Shown: piece by piece, positions 45,881 through 57,375 of the stretch
Layout of the letters: each line of letters starts with the position of its first letter
Numbering within the stretch: position 1 is the stretch's first letter
From: Acheta domesticus
Lineage: Eukaryota > Arthropoda > Insecta > Orthoptera > Gryllidae
Direction of reading: 5' to 3'
Length of the DNA stretch: 64,000 bases
NCBI GenBank assembly: GCA_031308135.1
Contig: JAHLJT010009355.1
Span: 6,993,074 to 7,057,073 of the forward strand
The notes under the pieces: model-generated
The model's database searches: none
The model's input: the letters and a program-made list of their open reading frames with translations, nothing else
What the model was told of the DNA's origin: nothing
Made by a program: the position numbers and the translations under genes

Positions 45881-46740
45881 AGGGACAACTTATATTCTTA
45901 ACTCTCTCTTTATAACATGCATTACAACTTGAATTAATACACATTGCACTGCTGTAATGACTTCAGCTGAACGCACTTCGTTTCAGCGCTTGTCCCCCAT
46001 CGACTATGTGCACACCCTCGGGTGCTGTATGTGATGCTCACATTCATATGAGATTCTACTGAGACAGATCTACCTACCAGATTTTATCGATATTAGTTAT
46101 ATCGATATTCTACCGATATTAGTTTGATCATAAAAAATAACTACACTGGAACCAAGAAACTGTTAACTACGTACACATATTATGATAGGAAAGGAATATT
46201 GTGGATACCTGAACATACGTCTTTCTTGATTTTCAAAAGTTGAAATACCATCTTATGGAGGTGATCACTTGTTACCATTTTAATAGAAGAGATGGGTTCC
46301 CGTACTGCGATTTTAAAATAAAAGTAAATGATGACTGAAGACAAATCCTCTGCTAGTGAAAATGGGTTTTTGTTTTTATAGTTAAATTTATTTATTCTCA
46401 ATACAGAACTTTCTGGTTTCAAAGGTAATACAGAAGTGGCATATATAACCAAATGAATATACGAAGGAGAGATGACTGATGTAAAGAAATGATGTGCGAG
46501 AGAAAAAACGTAAGACGAGAGGTGTAGGCAAAAGAGAAGAATAATTTTGTTAAAATAATATTTTTTAAATACACGAATTTGTATATTTCACAGGAAACAT
46601 GTATATGCGTTGGCTATTCAGATAAAAATATGTCGTAATTATGACCTATTTATATAATATAGAGCAAACTAGAGTGTTAATTGAATGAAAGGTAATTGGA
46701 AAATGTTGGTTCATACAGCGCGAACGAAGCAGAGAAGACA
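45881..46740. other. AT-rich DNA, no gene recognised
   Basis: Nothing supported. Confidence 0.4.
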
Positions 46741-46744
46741 CGGT

Positions 46745-47600
46745 GCATCACATGCGAGCAGCCTCAGCCTGCAGATGGCGTGCGGCGCGGTCTGGCCTCC
46801 TCCCCGACCGAGTCAGAGCTTGTTATGAGACGGCATGGGTATCGATTAGCATTATCGATAATCGAGGTCATGAGGAGAGAATAAAGCAAGTTCACCTCTT
46901 TCGCCCCTCCCCCGCCCTCCCCGCCCTCCCCCGACCTCCTCGACACACACGAGGCACGCAATGCTGGGGCGATGTCATAAAATCAATGCACCGGAGGTTT
47001 TATCTCGGCCGGTAATATACTCCACACATCCACACGCTAAGTCGCGGCGCCGCCGCCGCCGCCGCCACCGCCGCCGCCGCCGACTGAGATACGCGGCGGG
47101 CGGGCGGGCGGGCGGGCGAACGGACAGACAGACCGACAGAGACAGACGCTCCGAGCAGGGCCGCCATTTGCATATAAAACTCATTTTTACACGAGTCAAC
47201 AATACACGCTTCCTTACGCCATCTCCTTCGCTCCTCCGCCTCGCCTCTCGCGCCCTCCTCCTCGCGTCCTCGTTCCGTCCTCCTCTCGGCCATCGTCGCT
47301 CCGCCGCCGCCACCGCCCGCTCGCCTTCGATATCGCGCGCTTCCCATCGAAAATTACAGCACTTTAATGACGTCATAACTCGGTTTGCGAGGAAGGCAGT
47401 GCACGCAAACAATGGAGAAGCGATAACCGCTGCCCGGGACACGGGGCTGTCTTTAAGGCGGACAAAGCAAGGTGCGCGGGCGGGCGTAGGGCAGCCGGCA
47501 GGCCGTGCGCCTCACCGCACGCGCCTCGCGACGCCTTGGAGCTCTGCACGCGACAAAGAGCGGATGTTTGGGGCGGAAAGTGTGCGTTTTGAGAAGACGG
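46745..47600. promoter_or_regulatory. Large GC island with dense factor-like motifs
   Basis: Contains ATTATCGATAAT at 46851-46862, a perfect palindrome enclosing the DRE core TATCGATA. Other motifs are ATGTCATAAAATCAATGC near 46971 (Hox/Exd-like on the minus strand), a (GCC)n run at 47046-47080, a (GGGC)n run near 47096-47118, AATGACGTCATAAC near 47366 (perfect CRE TGACGTCA) and AAACAATGGAG near 47407 (SOX-like). Long frames on both strands are compositional and share no domain. Best read as a promoter or enhancer island. Confidence 0.45.
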
Positions 47601-47691
47601 TTCACACTTGGCGGTAGTATCTCCACAATGAAGAATACCGTGAAAGAACTACAACAATGAGTATTATTCAGACGGAAAGGTTTCCAATATT

Positions 47692-47900
47692 GGCCCCGTG
47701 GCTGAGTTTGCTAAACTAGTGATCTTGGACCGTGGGGCCGCGGGTTCGAGTCCTGCCTGGGGCGTGGTTGCATGTGTTCGACTTTCACCCCCTGTCATCA
47801 CCACATCATTTCATCCTCATATGAAAACATTACATCCAATAGTGGTCGCTAATGACCTAGTAGTTAATGCGGCCTTATATAACACACACACCAAAAAAAA
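47692..47900 (+). mobile_element. tRNA-derived SINE, complete with poly-A and TSD
   Basis: Head GGCCCCGTGGCTGAGTTTGC (A-box) with B-box GGTTCGAGTCC at about 47743-47753, and a 5' end that can partly pair with CTGGGGC at the end of the tRNA-like part. The tail contains ACATCATTTCATC and GCTAATGACCTAGTAG and ends in eight A. TTTCCAATAT just before the head and TTTCCAAATAAT just after the poly-A look like a target-site duplication. The 83-codon frame over it is not coding. Confidence 0.8.
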
Positions 47901-49495
47901 TTTCCAAATAATGAATTTTCTTCGACATCAGTTCGTAATAGTTTTATAATGTAAACGAAAAAGAGATAATACTCGAATGAACTTCTTAAGGTTTCATATC
48001 AAACATAAAAGGATTTTAAAAAATTAACATCATAATGTAAAATGTTATTACAAGATCATTGCATTACATTTAAAAGGGACGTTTAAGTTTTTTCTATCTC
48101 CAATTTTAAAACGTTCTTATTAACTGTTTTCTGTTATATTGGTGTAAGAAATGTCTAGCTCGGAGATTATTTACATTAACATTCATTTATTTTCTTAAAC
48201 ATAAATTGTTGCTTTGCACATGTGATGAATGTTATATAATCATGTTCAGTTCGTTTTTACTTTCAATTGTTTGTATTTCCGGTAAGAATTTTTATGTAAT
48301 TACATTTTCATTGGATACAGTCAAACTTTTGTCAAATGTTGAAGTTGTAGGCTTTTTGAAATGATTTAAAACACATTTGACGATGCGTATTTGCGCATAG
48401 TTTCAGATACGGTGCATATTTTCACGTATGGGAAACTCTTACATACATTGTTGCATATTTCAACACATTATTTGCAATATGTTTCTTATGATATTTTAAA
48501 AAATGCTCGGAAGATTATTTTTATCTTTTCATGCAATTTTCAGTGGTGAATGGGGTTTAGAAGATCATAATTTAATTCTTTTAGGATATTGCGAGGTTAA
48601 GATAGTCCCCTATCACTTCAGCAAAAGTTTAGGCAGCGCAAAACAACATTTTGGAGACAGAAAACAGGTTTTGCATTTGAATATTTAGAACCGTGCTTTA
48701 TTACCACTTCCTTTTGTAAATGACCAATTGCCAGAAAATGATAAGAGAACTTTTGTCACCTGTCCAAAAGGGTCTAGTTTCTATTAACAAAAGATATGGT
48801 AAAATCTTGTTCTGTGGCTGATTTTAAAAAGTAAGTACTTCGACCGTTGAAATTACGTAACTTAAACGTTTAATTAATACTTATTTTTACTTTTTTATTT
48901 TCGTATTCCACTTTTAGTACATAGTTTACTCCGTATTGTGATAATTTTCTTCCATATGTATGTGCATATTGAGGTACATGCTATACAATTACAAGTCCTG
49001 TGGTTATTCTAGAGATTCAAACATCAATGCCAGACGTGGTTTTCTTTAATTTTCTTGTACTTTTTTAAGAGTAAATTTCTTCATAAAGGTATTAAGGAGG
49101 GTTTTTGAGATTGAAGGATTTGTTTGTTGATCAGTATTTAGGGCAGTAAGTTGAGAATTAAGAAATAAGTTGGTATATTTTTAAACTCAAATCTCGGAAG
49201 ACAGATACACAACCATTTAATCATACAAATTATAGACGTTATGAAATTATGACGAGGCGGTGCGAAAAACATCAGTAAGACCCTTTAAACGACAACACAT
49301 TTACTGATTTCCTTCAGGAGCAAACTACCAAAATTACTACTTCAAATCCAAGCACACATTACGAGCAGTATCTGTACTAGGTATTAAAGGGTTACATAAC
49401 CTCAAAAATGGATGCTCTTTCAATACGGAATATCTGCGTTTCGTTTCTAAACACCTCATGGCACATTTAATTCGACTACGAACTCTTTGCATCGT
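47901..49495. other. AT-rich DNA, no gene recognised
   Basis: Nothing supported. Confidence 0.45.
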
Positions 49496-49499
49496 GAGT

Positions 49500-49675
49500 T
49501 CTCGACCGATACACCAGGTGCGCTCGCTTCGCCGCCAAGTGCGTGCAAAGAGGTTCGAGGACGACGCCACCTCCGGCGCCAGCGCCATCGCTCGTTCATT
49601 GTGGGAATCACGCGTTGGTGACTTCTCCCGCCAGGCGCGCATTACGGATTGACCGGAGCGCAAGCATAAAACGCA
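49500..49675. promoter_or_regulatory. Small GC island with E-box and Su(H)-like sites
   Basis: CACCAGGTGCGC, GCCAAGTGCGTGC and ATTGTGGGAATCACGC (TGTGGGAA at 49600-49607 fits the Notch effector consensus YGTGRGAA). Overlapping frames on both strands are compositional. Confidence 0.25.
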
Positions 49676-50019
49676 AGGACAGGGGGAGAGAAACACTGAA
49701 AAAAAAAAGCGGGGGAGAAACAGCGGTTCTGGAAGAGACGAGGGGGTGTAGCAGCGTTAACATAGGAGATCCTTAGGGATTTCAAGAGTTTTAGATATTA
49801 GGGGATACGATATAGACGTGCCATGGAGATACGCGCTCTCAAACGCTGTATACATTCTGTGCAGCAAAGCGCGCGAGTCTGAAGAGAGAGAAAGAGAGAC
49901 AGAGGCATCTAGCGGAAAACGAAGGTAATTAATAATTGATAGAACGATTCTGCAGTCTGAAAGTCAAGCTAAGCCCGTGTCACACACAAAGCATCAATTC
50001 TTTTTAAAGGCGAGCCAAG

Positions 50020-50520
50020 CTTCCTGCTGGCTTCGTTCGCGTGCATATATATAGCACATACTCTTTTCTCTGTGCACGAGGCGGCGGCGGCGGCTCACGG
50101 CCCTCTGCTCTTCTCGTCGGGAAATAAAAAAAGGAAGATACCCACCCGCCCATTCCGCCACCCGCCCGCGCGCACTTCTCTCTCTCTCTCTGTACATTTT
50201 TTTGAAAATATACACATAGAAAAAAAAGTCGACTGAAAGAAGGTAGGAGGAGGCAGCGGCGGCCCGGTATAAGCAGGAGAAAAGCAAACAAGTGATTTTC
50301 AAAAGGATAGAAATTCAGCATCAATGCGCTGCTAACCGGTACAGTCTGAGGCAAGCTCCGCTGCCAACGCCGCCGCCGCCGCTGCTTTGAGGCAGCGCGA
50401 GGGAGCACGGCCGAGATCCTCCGGCGCTGCTGCGCTCGATCTTCAGATGCCATTCTGTTGGAAACTTCGCCTGCCTGCCGCAGGAGAATCGTGGACCCGC
50501 TGTGCGCCTGTCTGGCTACG
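50020..50520. promoter_or_regulatory. GC island with TATA-like run
   Basis: GCATATATATAGCAC at about 50042 precedes (GGC)n at 50082-50094, a CT dinucleotide run at 50176-50190 and (GCC)n at 50371-50384. Frames of 102 and 149 codons on the minus strand lack any domain. Candidate promoter or enhancer island. Confidence 0.3.
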
Positions 50521-50852
50521 CGCTCTTTCCTATTGAATGGCTGAAGAATAAGCCTTTGGTGATTAGGAATAACACGTTAAAGAGTACTTAGACTGGCCGT
50601 CTCGGGTTGAAGGTGGAAAATCAATTTGCTAATTAAAATTATGTATGAAGACGTAGATTTTTGCGATCTTAGTGTGTCTGGGAGACATTTAGCCAAGACC
50701 AATATTTTAATTCATATTCTACGACATTCTTGATCGAGTACATGCTTAGGCTAATGTTTAAAAACATTTAAACTTGTTCAAGGTGTAAGTACATGACATC
50801 CAAAACGTTGGCAATCCTCACTTCTTCTTAGAGCTGCAAGACTTATCAGCTC

Positions 50853-50922
50853 CATGTACTATCTTTGTAAGCCATGATATCATTGTAAGCAATGATATCA
50901 TTGTAAGCAATGATAGTACATG
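50853..50922. repeat. 70-bp palindrome made of tandem 18-mers
   Basis: Arms 50853-50885 and 50890-50922 are inverted repeats matching at 27 of 33 positions around a 4-nt centre. Ends are CATGTACTATC and GATAGTACATG. The inner part is built from tandem ATGATATCATTGTAAGCA units. Could extrude as a cruciform or fold as RNA. Confidence 0.7.
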
Positions 50923-52015
50923 CTTTTAAATTTATTTCTTAATGAGCTAAACTTATATGTCTACTGCTGAAGTCTCGGAGGTTTTGTTCATGTTTTACTG
51001 CATGCTTATTGTCAATATTTTTATAACTGACGAAATGCAGTTCCACATGTCCTTTCAGAACCCTCTGGTTGTAGCTCTTGCACGAATCGATAGGTACAGC
51101 AGTAGATTAGAGTAACTTTTTTATAAAATTACCGACAAGAATAATTTTTTTATTTCTAAAGTGCATGACATTGTTGCTCATATGATACAATCATATTATT
51201 AATAACATTGGCTAATTTCTTAGGCACTCTTTGTTTGAAACATCTTAATCATGCGTATCATTTACTCAGAAAATGAATATTAGAAGATAATACTTTGCCG
51301 TCTGAAATCAATTACAACGGTACGCATGAAAGCTTTCTCTTTGGATTTAATGGATCTTATAGATACATTCATATTGCACTTCACTTGTTTGTTTTATCTG
51401 CTCGAGGCTAGTTTCTGTGGTTTTATTATGAAATTTTAATGTACCAATAGCGAATATTTGCTTAATATACCGGAATAAGATTGATTTACATGAGTCCTTG
51501 TAGATGACAAATATGTTATATAATGAAATTAGATATTTAGACTTCTGTTGATGTGTTAAATTGAAATTATTTTAATCTTATAAATATGTTCACGTTGTAA
51601 TAGTGAATTGAGATATTTATTATAGTTTTAACAGTGATATAACTCCAAACAACTCTCCTTTACAAATATAAGACAGACCGGAACTGTTTTGGATGTAGGT
51701 AAATTAATACATAAATAAATAGATAATATAGTCTGAAATGGATTAAACTTAACGAAAAATTTTGAATACTTCCACGATATTTGTTTGGAAATATTGTGGT
51801 TCTTGAACATATTTCTCATCAGCACATAATACGAAACTTTACGAGAATGCAGACATAACTTGCACATATTGTTTTTCAATTTTGGATCCGCAGTTCCAAA
51901 AGTAGAAGAGCTTTGGAAATAACCTTCCGAATGGCAAGCGCCTCGTGTGACGAGCTGAACAAACAGAACAGTTGAACCGCTGAACGCGCTCTTCAGAGAA
52001 GTCGAAAACAACGCA
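50923..52015. other. AT-rich DNA, no gene recognised
   Basis: Nothing supported. Confidence 0.45.
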
Positions 52016-52019
52016 GCAG

Positions 52020-52960
52020 AGGGTGGACCCTTACGGCCAACCCGTTCTTCGAAGACGGCTGATTCGGAGGGGGTGGGGGGTGCTACCGATGCGAAGTTCG
52101 GTGGGGGCAAGTGGGTTCCGGGCGAACGCGCTCTCAGCCAGGATCCGACCCCCCACCCCCTCCCCCCCCCACCTCACGCAAGGAGCATACAAGGAGGCGC
52201 TCGGGCCCGCCTTGCGTGCACTTGACCTGCCAGCTGGAGAGCCCTAGTGCGGGCGCCGAGGTAGCCGCGGGTCTCTTCTGCAAGACCGAAATGAAGATAT
52301 CCGCCGCGCCGTCGTGGGCTTGTTATCTAAAAGTTGCTTCGTTTCGTTTCGTTTCGTTCGACGTTTTCCCTCCCCTCTCCTCCACGTGGCTTCTTCCCGC
52401 GCCGCCTCCCCTCCCCCGCCCCTCGGCTCCATTCCCCCCACCCCAACCGCGTGTGAGGGGAGAGACGGGGGTGGAGGGGAGAGGTTAAGAGCAGACAGGA
52501 GGTAGGCGGGACGGCCGACGGGGCTCGCCGACTTCTCTGAATATTTAATGTTTCATTACGAACGCTGTGTGAATACCTTTTGAAACGTACCCCGGCCAAT
52601 ATCTCAGCCCCATGGATACATAAGCCTTCCTGCTCCACCTTCCTTCTTGCGCAGTGGCGGTCGCTCCCCTTTCCCCCCCCCCCGTCCCCGCCCAGCCCGC
52701 GCTCCCCGCGTCCGCGTATTTGATCAGAACGACACTAATATTCCTCTTTTTTTTAGACGGAGAGAGCCGGATGAAGGATAGCGCCAGCGACGGGGAAAAG
52801 TCAATACGAGCTCAGACGAAGTAGGACCTCGAGGTGGTCGTGGCCCTGCCTTGTTGAGCGTGTGCTCTCAGCTCCCTCGGTGACAAGATTCGAGCAGTCG
52901 GGGAGGGGCGGTGTGTAGTTGATGGATCTGGCTAGGTGTCTCTGGTTGTTGCTAAAAGAA
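52020..52960. promoter_or_regulatory. GC island, about 0.9 kb
   Basis: Alternates C-rich runs (52148-52172, 52670-52690) with non-repetitive cores such as GAAATGAAGATATCCGCCGC (52289 on) and GAATATTTAATGTTTCATTA (52539 on). A GTTTC pentamer run lies at 52339-52358. Overlapping frames on both strands have no domain. Candidate promoter or enhancer. Confidence 0.3.
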
Positions 52961-53710
52961 GCTCTTATGTCGTTCGTTTAAGGTGATTCTGCGAGGTTGC
53001 TCAGCGTGTGTATGTTAAAGGTGGTTATGGGTACGTTGAGAATGAAGACATCTTCGTCCGACGTTAGTTATAAAGGGCTCAATACAAAGTGATTTTGAAG
53101 ACAGATATCTCATACATTGGTTACCAACATAATGATCAAAGCAACAGCATTGAGATTTTAATTTCTAAACAAATATAAAAAATATTTTATTTATATTGGC
53201 TCAATTTATATCGGACATAAATCAGATAATCCGGTAAATTTTAGAAAATTATCGATATTTGAATTAAATACTTGTTAAATTAATTCATTCCATTGTTATT
53301 ATGTTTGCTGATGATTAGATATTGATCACCTTTTGAACTAGATTGGGAAAATCATATGAAGATTCATTGCTATTTTTTGCGACTCTCGTTTGATAATTAA
53401 TCAGCTTTTACTACTTATTAGATATTTTTTTCTTTATCATCTTTGCAATTAACTTTACTAACATTTTAGGAACTGTTAAGAAAGTTTCTGGAAAATACTT
53501 CAGTTTAATACATTCGACTATGCACTTAGTGCAATGTTGTAAAACTTCATGATTTTTTATCATTAAACTAATAAATATTTTTTATAATTTCGAAATACTT
53601 TAGTGTATTGGTAATACATATTTATCTTTGTTAAAACCGTGATATTTTAGGAGTCCCCAGAGTGATGCATTTTCAAAACTAGCTACATATCATATATGGG
53701 TCGAATTTAA
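52961..53710. other. AT-rich DNA, no gene recognised
   Basis: Nothing supported. Confidence 0.4.
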
Positions 53711-53714
53711 CGAC

Positions 53715-54005
53715 TAATCTGTCTGGAGGAGAATTCTAGCTTTCGGCTTCTCTGGTTGGTTGTTTTCCGTGGTTTCTTTGATCAATATCAGGTGAATGCC
53801 GGAGCCATCATACCTTAAAAGGCCAGGGACTGCGCAAAGTTTTTCATTCGTCATCCTAGTCCCCACCTCTATTCTTACACTTTCGCAGATATACTCGTAC
53901 ATTTATATGCACATGTGCTATACGACACATGCCGGGAAACCAGTCGAGTATTTAGCCCCGGCTGGGATAGTGTCCCGCTTACGGAGATACCTCGAGGAGT
54001 AGACC
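53715..54005 (+). mobile_element. SINE-like repeat family S2, copy 2
   Basis: TCTGTCTGGAGGAGAATTCT, TTTTCCGTGGTTTCTTTGAT, GGTGAATGCCGGAG and CACATGCCGGGAAACC align with 7490-7720 and 61285-61480. The 3' tail is not clear. Confidence 0.7.
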
Positions 54006-54164
54006 CCGCAAGGCGACGGGTACGTCTGTGCCGAATCATACGTTTCTTCGTGGGAAGACTTCCACCTTCTCGTTTCTTAAAACGCGAACTACTCTTAGGG
54101 AATTATTAGCCTAAGCACCCAGAATCAATATTCAGTACTCACTTGTTTGTCATTGTAAATAGAT

Positions 54165-54735
54165 AGAGTCGAACCACCGTATATCGAATTTGACGGTTCT
54201 TTCAATAATGTTCGATGTATAGAAACTTTGATAAATGGAATTAATTATGAAATGTTTGCAAAATCCTTTAAACTACTTTAGAAAATTTAGGTAAAATGAA
54301 AAATCCAACAAATAATTAACAAATATTTTAATCATTCGAGACACATATTTATGAATTGTAACCTGAAATTAGTATTGCATACGTACCTGACCAAATCATT
54401 GAATTGAAATTAAAACAAATATATCTTGTTGCACATACGATGCACTCCGTTCAAAATACTGTTCACACTTGTTAACCTACTGAAACACTTCATCTGAAAC
54501 ATTTTATCTCAATCGAAAATCCTGCCGAATTGTTGAACATGATGTATGGTAAGTACTGTTCATTTTTATTACATAAAAAAAATAGTAAAATCAGAAAATG
54601 AGTTCTATGTATAGAAATAATTTTCGATATAAGGAAACGTTTTTAAACGGAATTTTCAAGGGATTGAAAAATAATTCGATTGATAGAGAATTTCGATATA
54701 TAGAGGTTCGATATATGGAGGTCCGACTGAATCTA
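54165..54735. mobile_element. Tigger/pogo-like non-autonomous element
   Basis: The left end GTCGAACCACCGTATATCGA matches the complement of the right end, GTCGGACCTCCATATATCGA, at most positions. The right end repeats ...CCTCTATATATCGAAATTC. CAGTYGRACCTCYATATATCGAA-type ends are typical of Tc1/mariner-related pogo/Tigger elements. The ~0.5-kb AT-rich interior has no transposase frame. A TA target duplication is plausible but not certain. Confidence 0.55.
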
Positions 54736-54980
54736 TCTTTTGGGCGCACAGATTTCATCATGGCTAAATTAATCTAGTATGTATTTTCTTTTCGCATTTT
54801 ATCTCTTTTCTCTAATATTTTATTTTATTCTTTATTTATTATTTATTTGGTCAAAAAATGTAAAAACCGTATATGACGTGTGGGGGAAGATGTTATATGC
54901 GCACATTTTCTTGAGGCCCAAAAGTAAAAAAAAAGTTTTGTATTTCGATGTCGTGAACATTGTGAAATGATTCCATATGT
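54736..54980. other. AT-rich DNA, no feature recognised
   Basis: A hydrophobic 63-codon frame (54779-54970) is typical of AT-rich DNA and not supported as coding. Confidence 0.4.
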
Positions 54981-54984
54981 GACT

Positions 54985-55220
54985 TGTCGCGTAAGTGGAA
55001 AACCGATGGAATCCACGCCTTCATTCACCCACTAATTACGCGATCGCATCGTGCGAGGGAGCCGTATGCAGATTTACAACGCGCTCGAGTAGGCTTTTGC
55101 GGTGGATCAAGGCTAAACCGTTTACAAACGCACCGATCATTCAGAGCATTTGCATATTCATGTGGGAGCAATGAATCGTATAATGGTCCAAACCGTTTTA
55201 TATCGTAACCCAGTTATTAA
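54985..55220. promoter_or_regulatory. Candidate regulatory block with POU octamer
   Basis: GC-balanced, non-repetitive, with CACTAATTACGCGATCGC (homeodomain TAATTA) and GAGCATTTGCATATTCATG, where ATTTGCAT at 55148-55155 is the POU octamer. No coding support. Confidence 0.3.
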
Positions 55221-56390
55221 ATCGTTTTGTGTGACAATGTGAAGTTTGAAAAGCGGTTTTTGGCCACGTAATTATTCCTATAGCTTACTGCAATATTTGC
55301 ACGCGTAAATATGTTGTGATTATTGCATTTCGTTAATCGAATTGTGTTATGGAAATTTCGGTACTGATTTTTTGTAAACGTTTCCGTAGTGTAGGGATGT
55401 AATTCTCTTGTATCTCACTTGGTGGAAGAAATGTTGACACAAAATCTAGGTGTCACTTCTCATTCGTTCTGTATTTTTTAATATTATTTAGTTCATATTT
55501 ATTGGTTCATTACAAGATTCAATGTATTTTTTCATCCATTAATTTACAAAAAATTATTAATGCAGTTAATAAACCATTAATTAATTTGCTATGCAATTTT
55601 TGAAATTGTATTTCTAATTCTATGATAACATAAGCTCTTAGTGTTGTAAATATCCAGATTTTTGCAATTTTCTAAATGTCAGAGATTTTAATAAAAATCT
55701 CTGCTTGCAAATAGAGTTTCTTCAATTGTAGCAAAAAAATCAAGAACAAATTTCAGGTCTTGTTTAGAAAAGTTTGAAAAGGTCACAGGGGCTTCCGTAT
55801 ATAGTACACCCAGAAAATAAAATATCTTGATGACCTCCGGAACGGCAGAACTAGATCTTAACGAATTTACCAAGTTTCTGCCCAAAAGCTTCTAATCTAT
55901 CAGAGTTACGCGTGGCACATCCATACATTCAGACATCGTTCCATAGAGATATTATTTTTTTCGGGTATAAAATGCGTGTGTCTCCTATTCATTTGCACCA
56001 ATTGTAACCATCTTTGGAACACCGCTAATAGACCGTAATCCTGACGTGACTTAGAGCTCAATGAACTTTAAACACGAATTTTACGACCGAAAATTCCAGA
56101 TCATCTTGTTGTGATGCTATAATAAAGGGAGGAAAAATAAAAAATGTGAATTCGGCATAAAGTCATATTGCGAAGAAACAGGATTCGAGGATGTGTTTGT
56201 ATTTTGTATCGAATGAAAGTTTGCGAGCAACTTGAACAATATGTTTATCAAACAATTCATATTTTGACTATGATAGCTAAACGGTAACATCGTTGTTGCA
56301 GCATCGGTGACAAGGAAGTCCTAGGGTTTGAAACCCGACTGTTTTGGTTTTTTAACATTAATTACCTGACTAGATCAAATTAATTCACTC
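55221..56390. other. AT-rich DNA, no gene recognised
   Basis: Nothing supported. Confidence 0.45.
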
Positions 56391-56395
56391 CACGA

Positions 56396-56700
56396 AGTAG
56401 CATTCCAGCGGCCGGCTGCTCTGATTGGAATCTTCCCTTGAACAGTACTAGGAGCAGAACAAAGAGACAACGGGTCACATGCGATTTTCCCTTCATCATA
56501 TTTGTTTTCCTCTCACATTTTACAGCGTCACACTTATTTCCATACTTACAGGCGCTACACTCTGAGAAAGATGTATTGTCGGGAGATATGTCGAGGTCTT
56601 AGAGATCGTCCCCTGCTGGATCGGTGCCCCGTTGGGATGAATACCACTCCGTTGAGACGAGGACGAATAACACCATCTCTCAGGATGCATTGTAGTGTAT
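56396..56700 (+). mobile_element. SINE-like repeat family S2, diverged copy
   Basis: ATTCCAGCGGCCGGCTGCTC resembles the 7.5-kb copy (ATTCTAGCGGCCGACTGTTC). GTCGGGAGATATGTCGAGGT and CTTAGAGATCGTCCC resemble GCCGGGAGACCGATCGAGAT and CTTAGAGCTTGTCGC. The middle is diverged. Confidence 0.5.
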
Positions 56701-56879
56701 TTCAAAATGAATCTCTGTACTAGGAAGTCTAGGAGCCAGTAGGGCGTGCAGACAGGATTAAGGGAAGCCCAACGTCAGGTGCGGTGGATAGAATGTTGAA
56801 CAGAACAAAGGCAGTGGCAGGTGCGCCCAAGGTATTTTGGGAACTTCCACGAAATCAGGGGCAGGGATTCCCAAAACTG

Positions 56880-57375
56880 AGTGGCAGAGTGGCGGTCACG
56901 TGGGCGGTAGGCGCCACGCGAGTTCAAGATGACGTAGCATGTCACGTGAGCGAACGCATGTCACATGTCACGTCGCATGTCACGTGTATATAACACATGT
57001 CACGTCGCATGTAACGTCGCTTGCCACGTGTATATAAGCAGGAACGCGCAGCGGCGTGGCTGTCACATTGGCGGTAGGCGCCACGCGAGTTCAAGATGAC
57101 GTCGCATGTCACGTGAGCGAACGCATGTCACATGTCACGTCGCATGTCATGTATATATAACACATGTCACGTCGCATGCCACGTGAGCGAACGCATGTCA
57201 CATGTCACGTCGCATGTCACGTGTATATAACACATGTCACGTTGCATGTAACGTCGCTTGCCACGTGTATATAAGCAGGAACGCGCAGCGGCGTGGCTGT
57301 CACATTGGCGGTAGGCACCACGTGAGTTCAAGATGACGTCGCATGTCACGTGAGCGAACTGTATATAAGCAGGAA
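56880..57375 (+). promoter_or_regulatory. Tandem array of E-boxes, CRE-like sites and TATA boxes
   Basis: The block GCGGTAGGCGCC recurs at 56904, 57071 and 57308 (third form GCGGTAGGCACC). Spacing is 167 and 237 bp, the longer interval holding an internal ~70-bp duplication. Each unit carries AAGATGACGT(C)GCATG, several CACGTG E-boxes and ATGTCACGTCGCATG half-sites. TATA boxes (TATATAA) lie at 56987, 57031, 57154, 57224, 57268 and 57362. Three of them (57031, 57268, 57362) continue as TATATAAGCAGGAACGC, so a complete core promoter has been tandemly copied. Probably the enhancer/promoter (U3) part of an LTR retrotransposon; a host promoter is the alternative. Confidence 0.75.
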
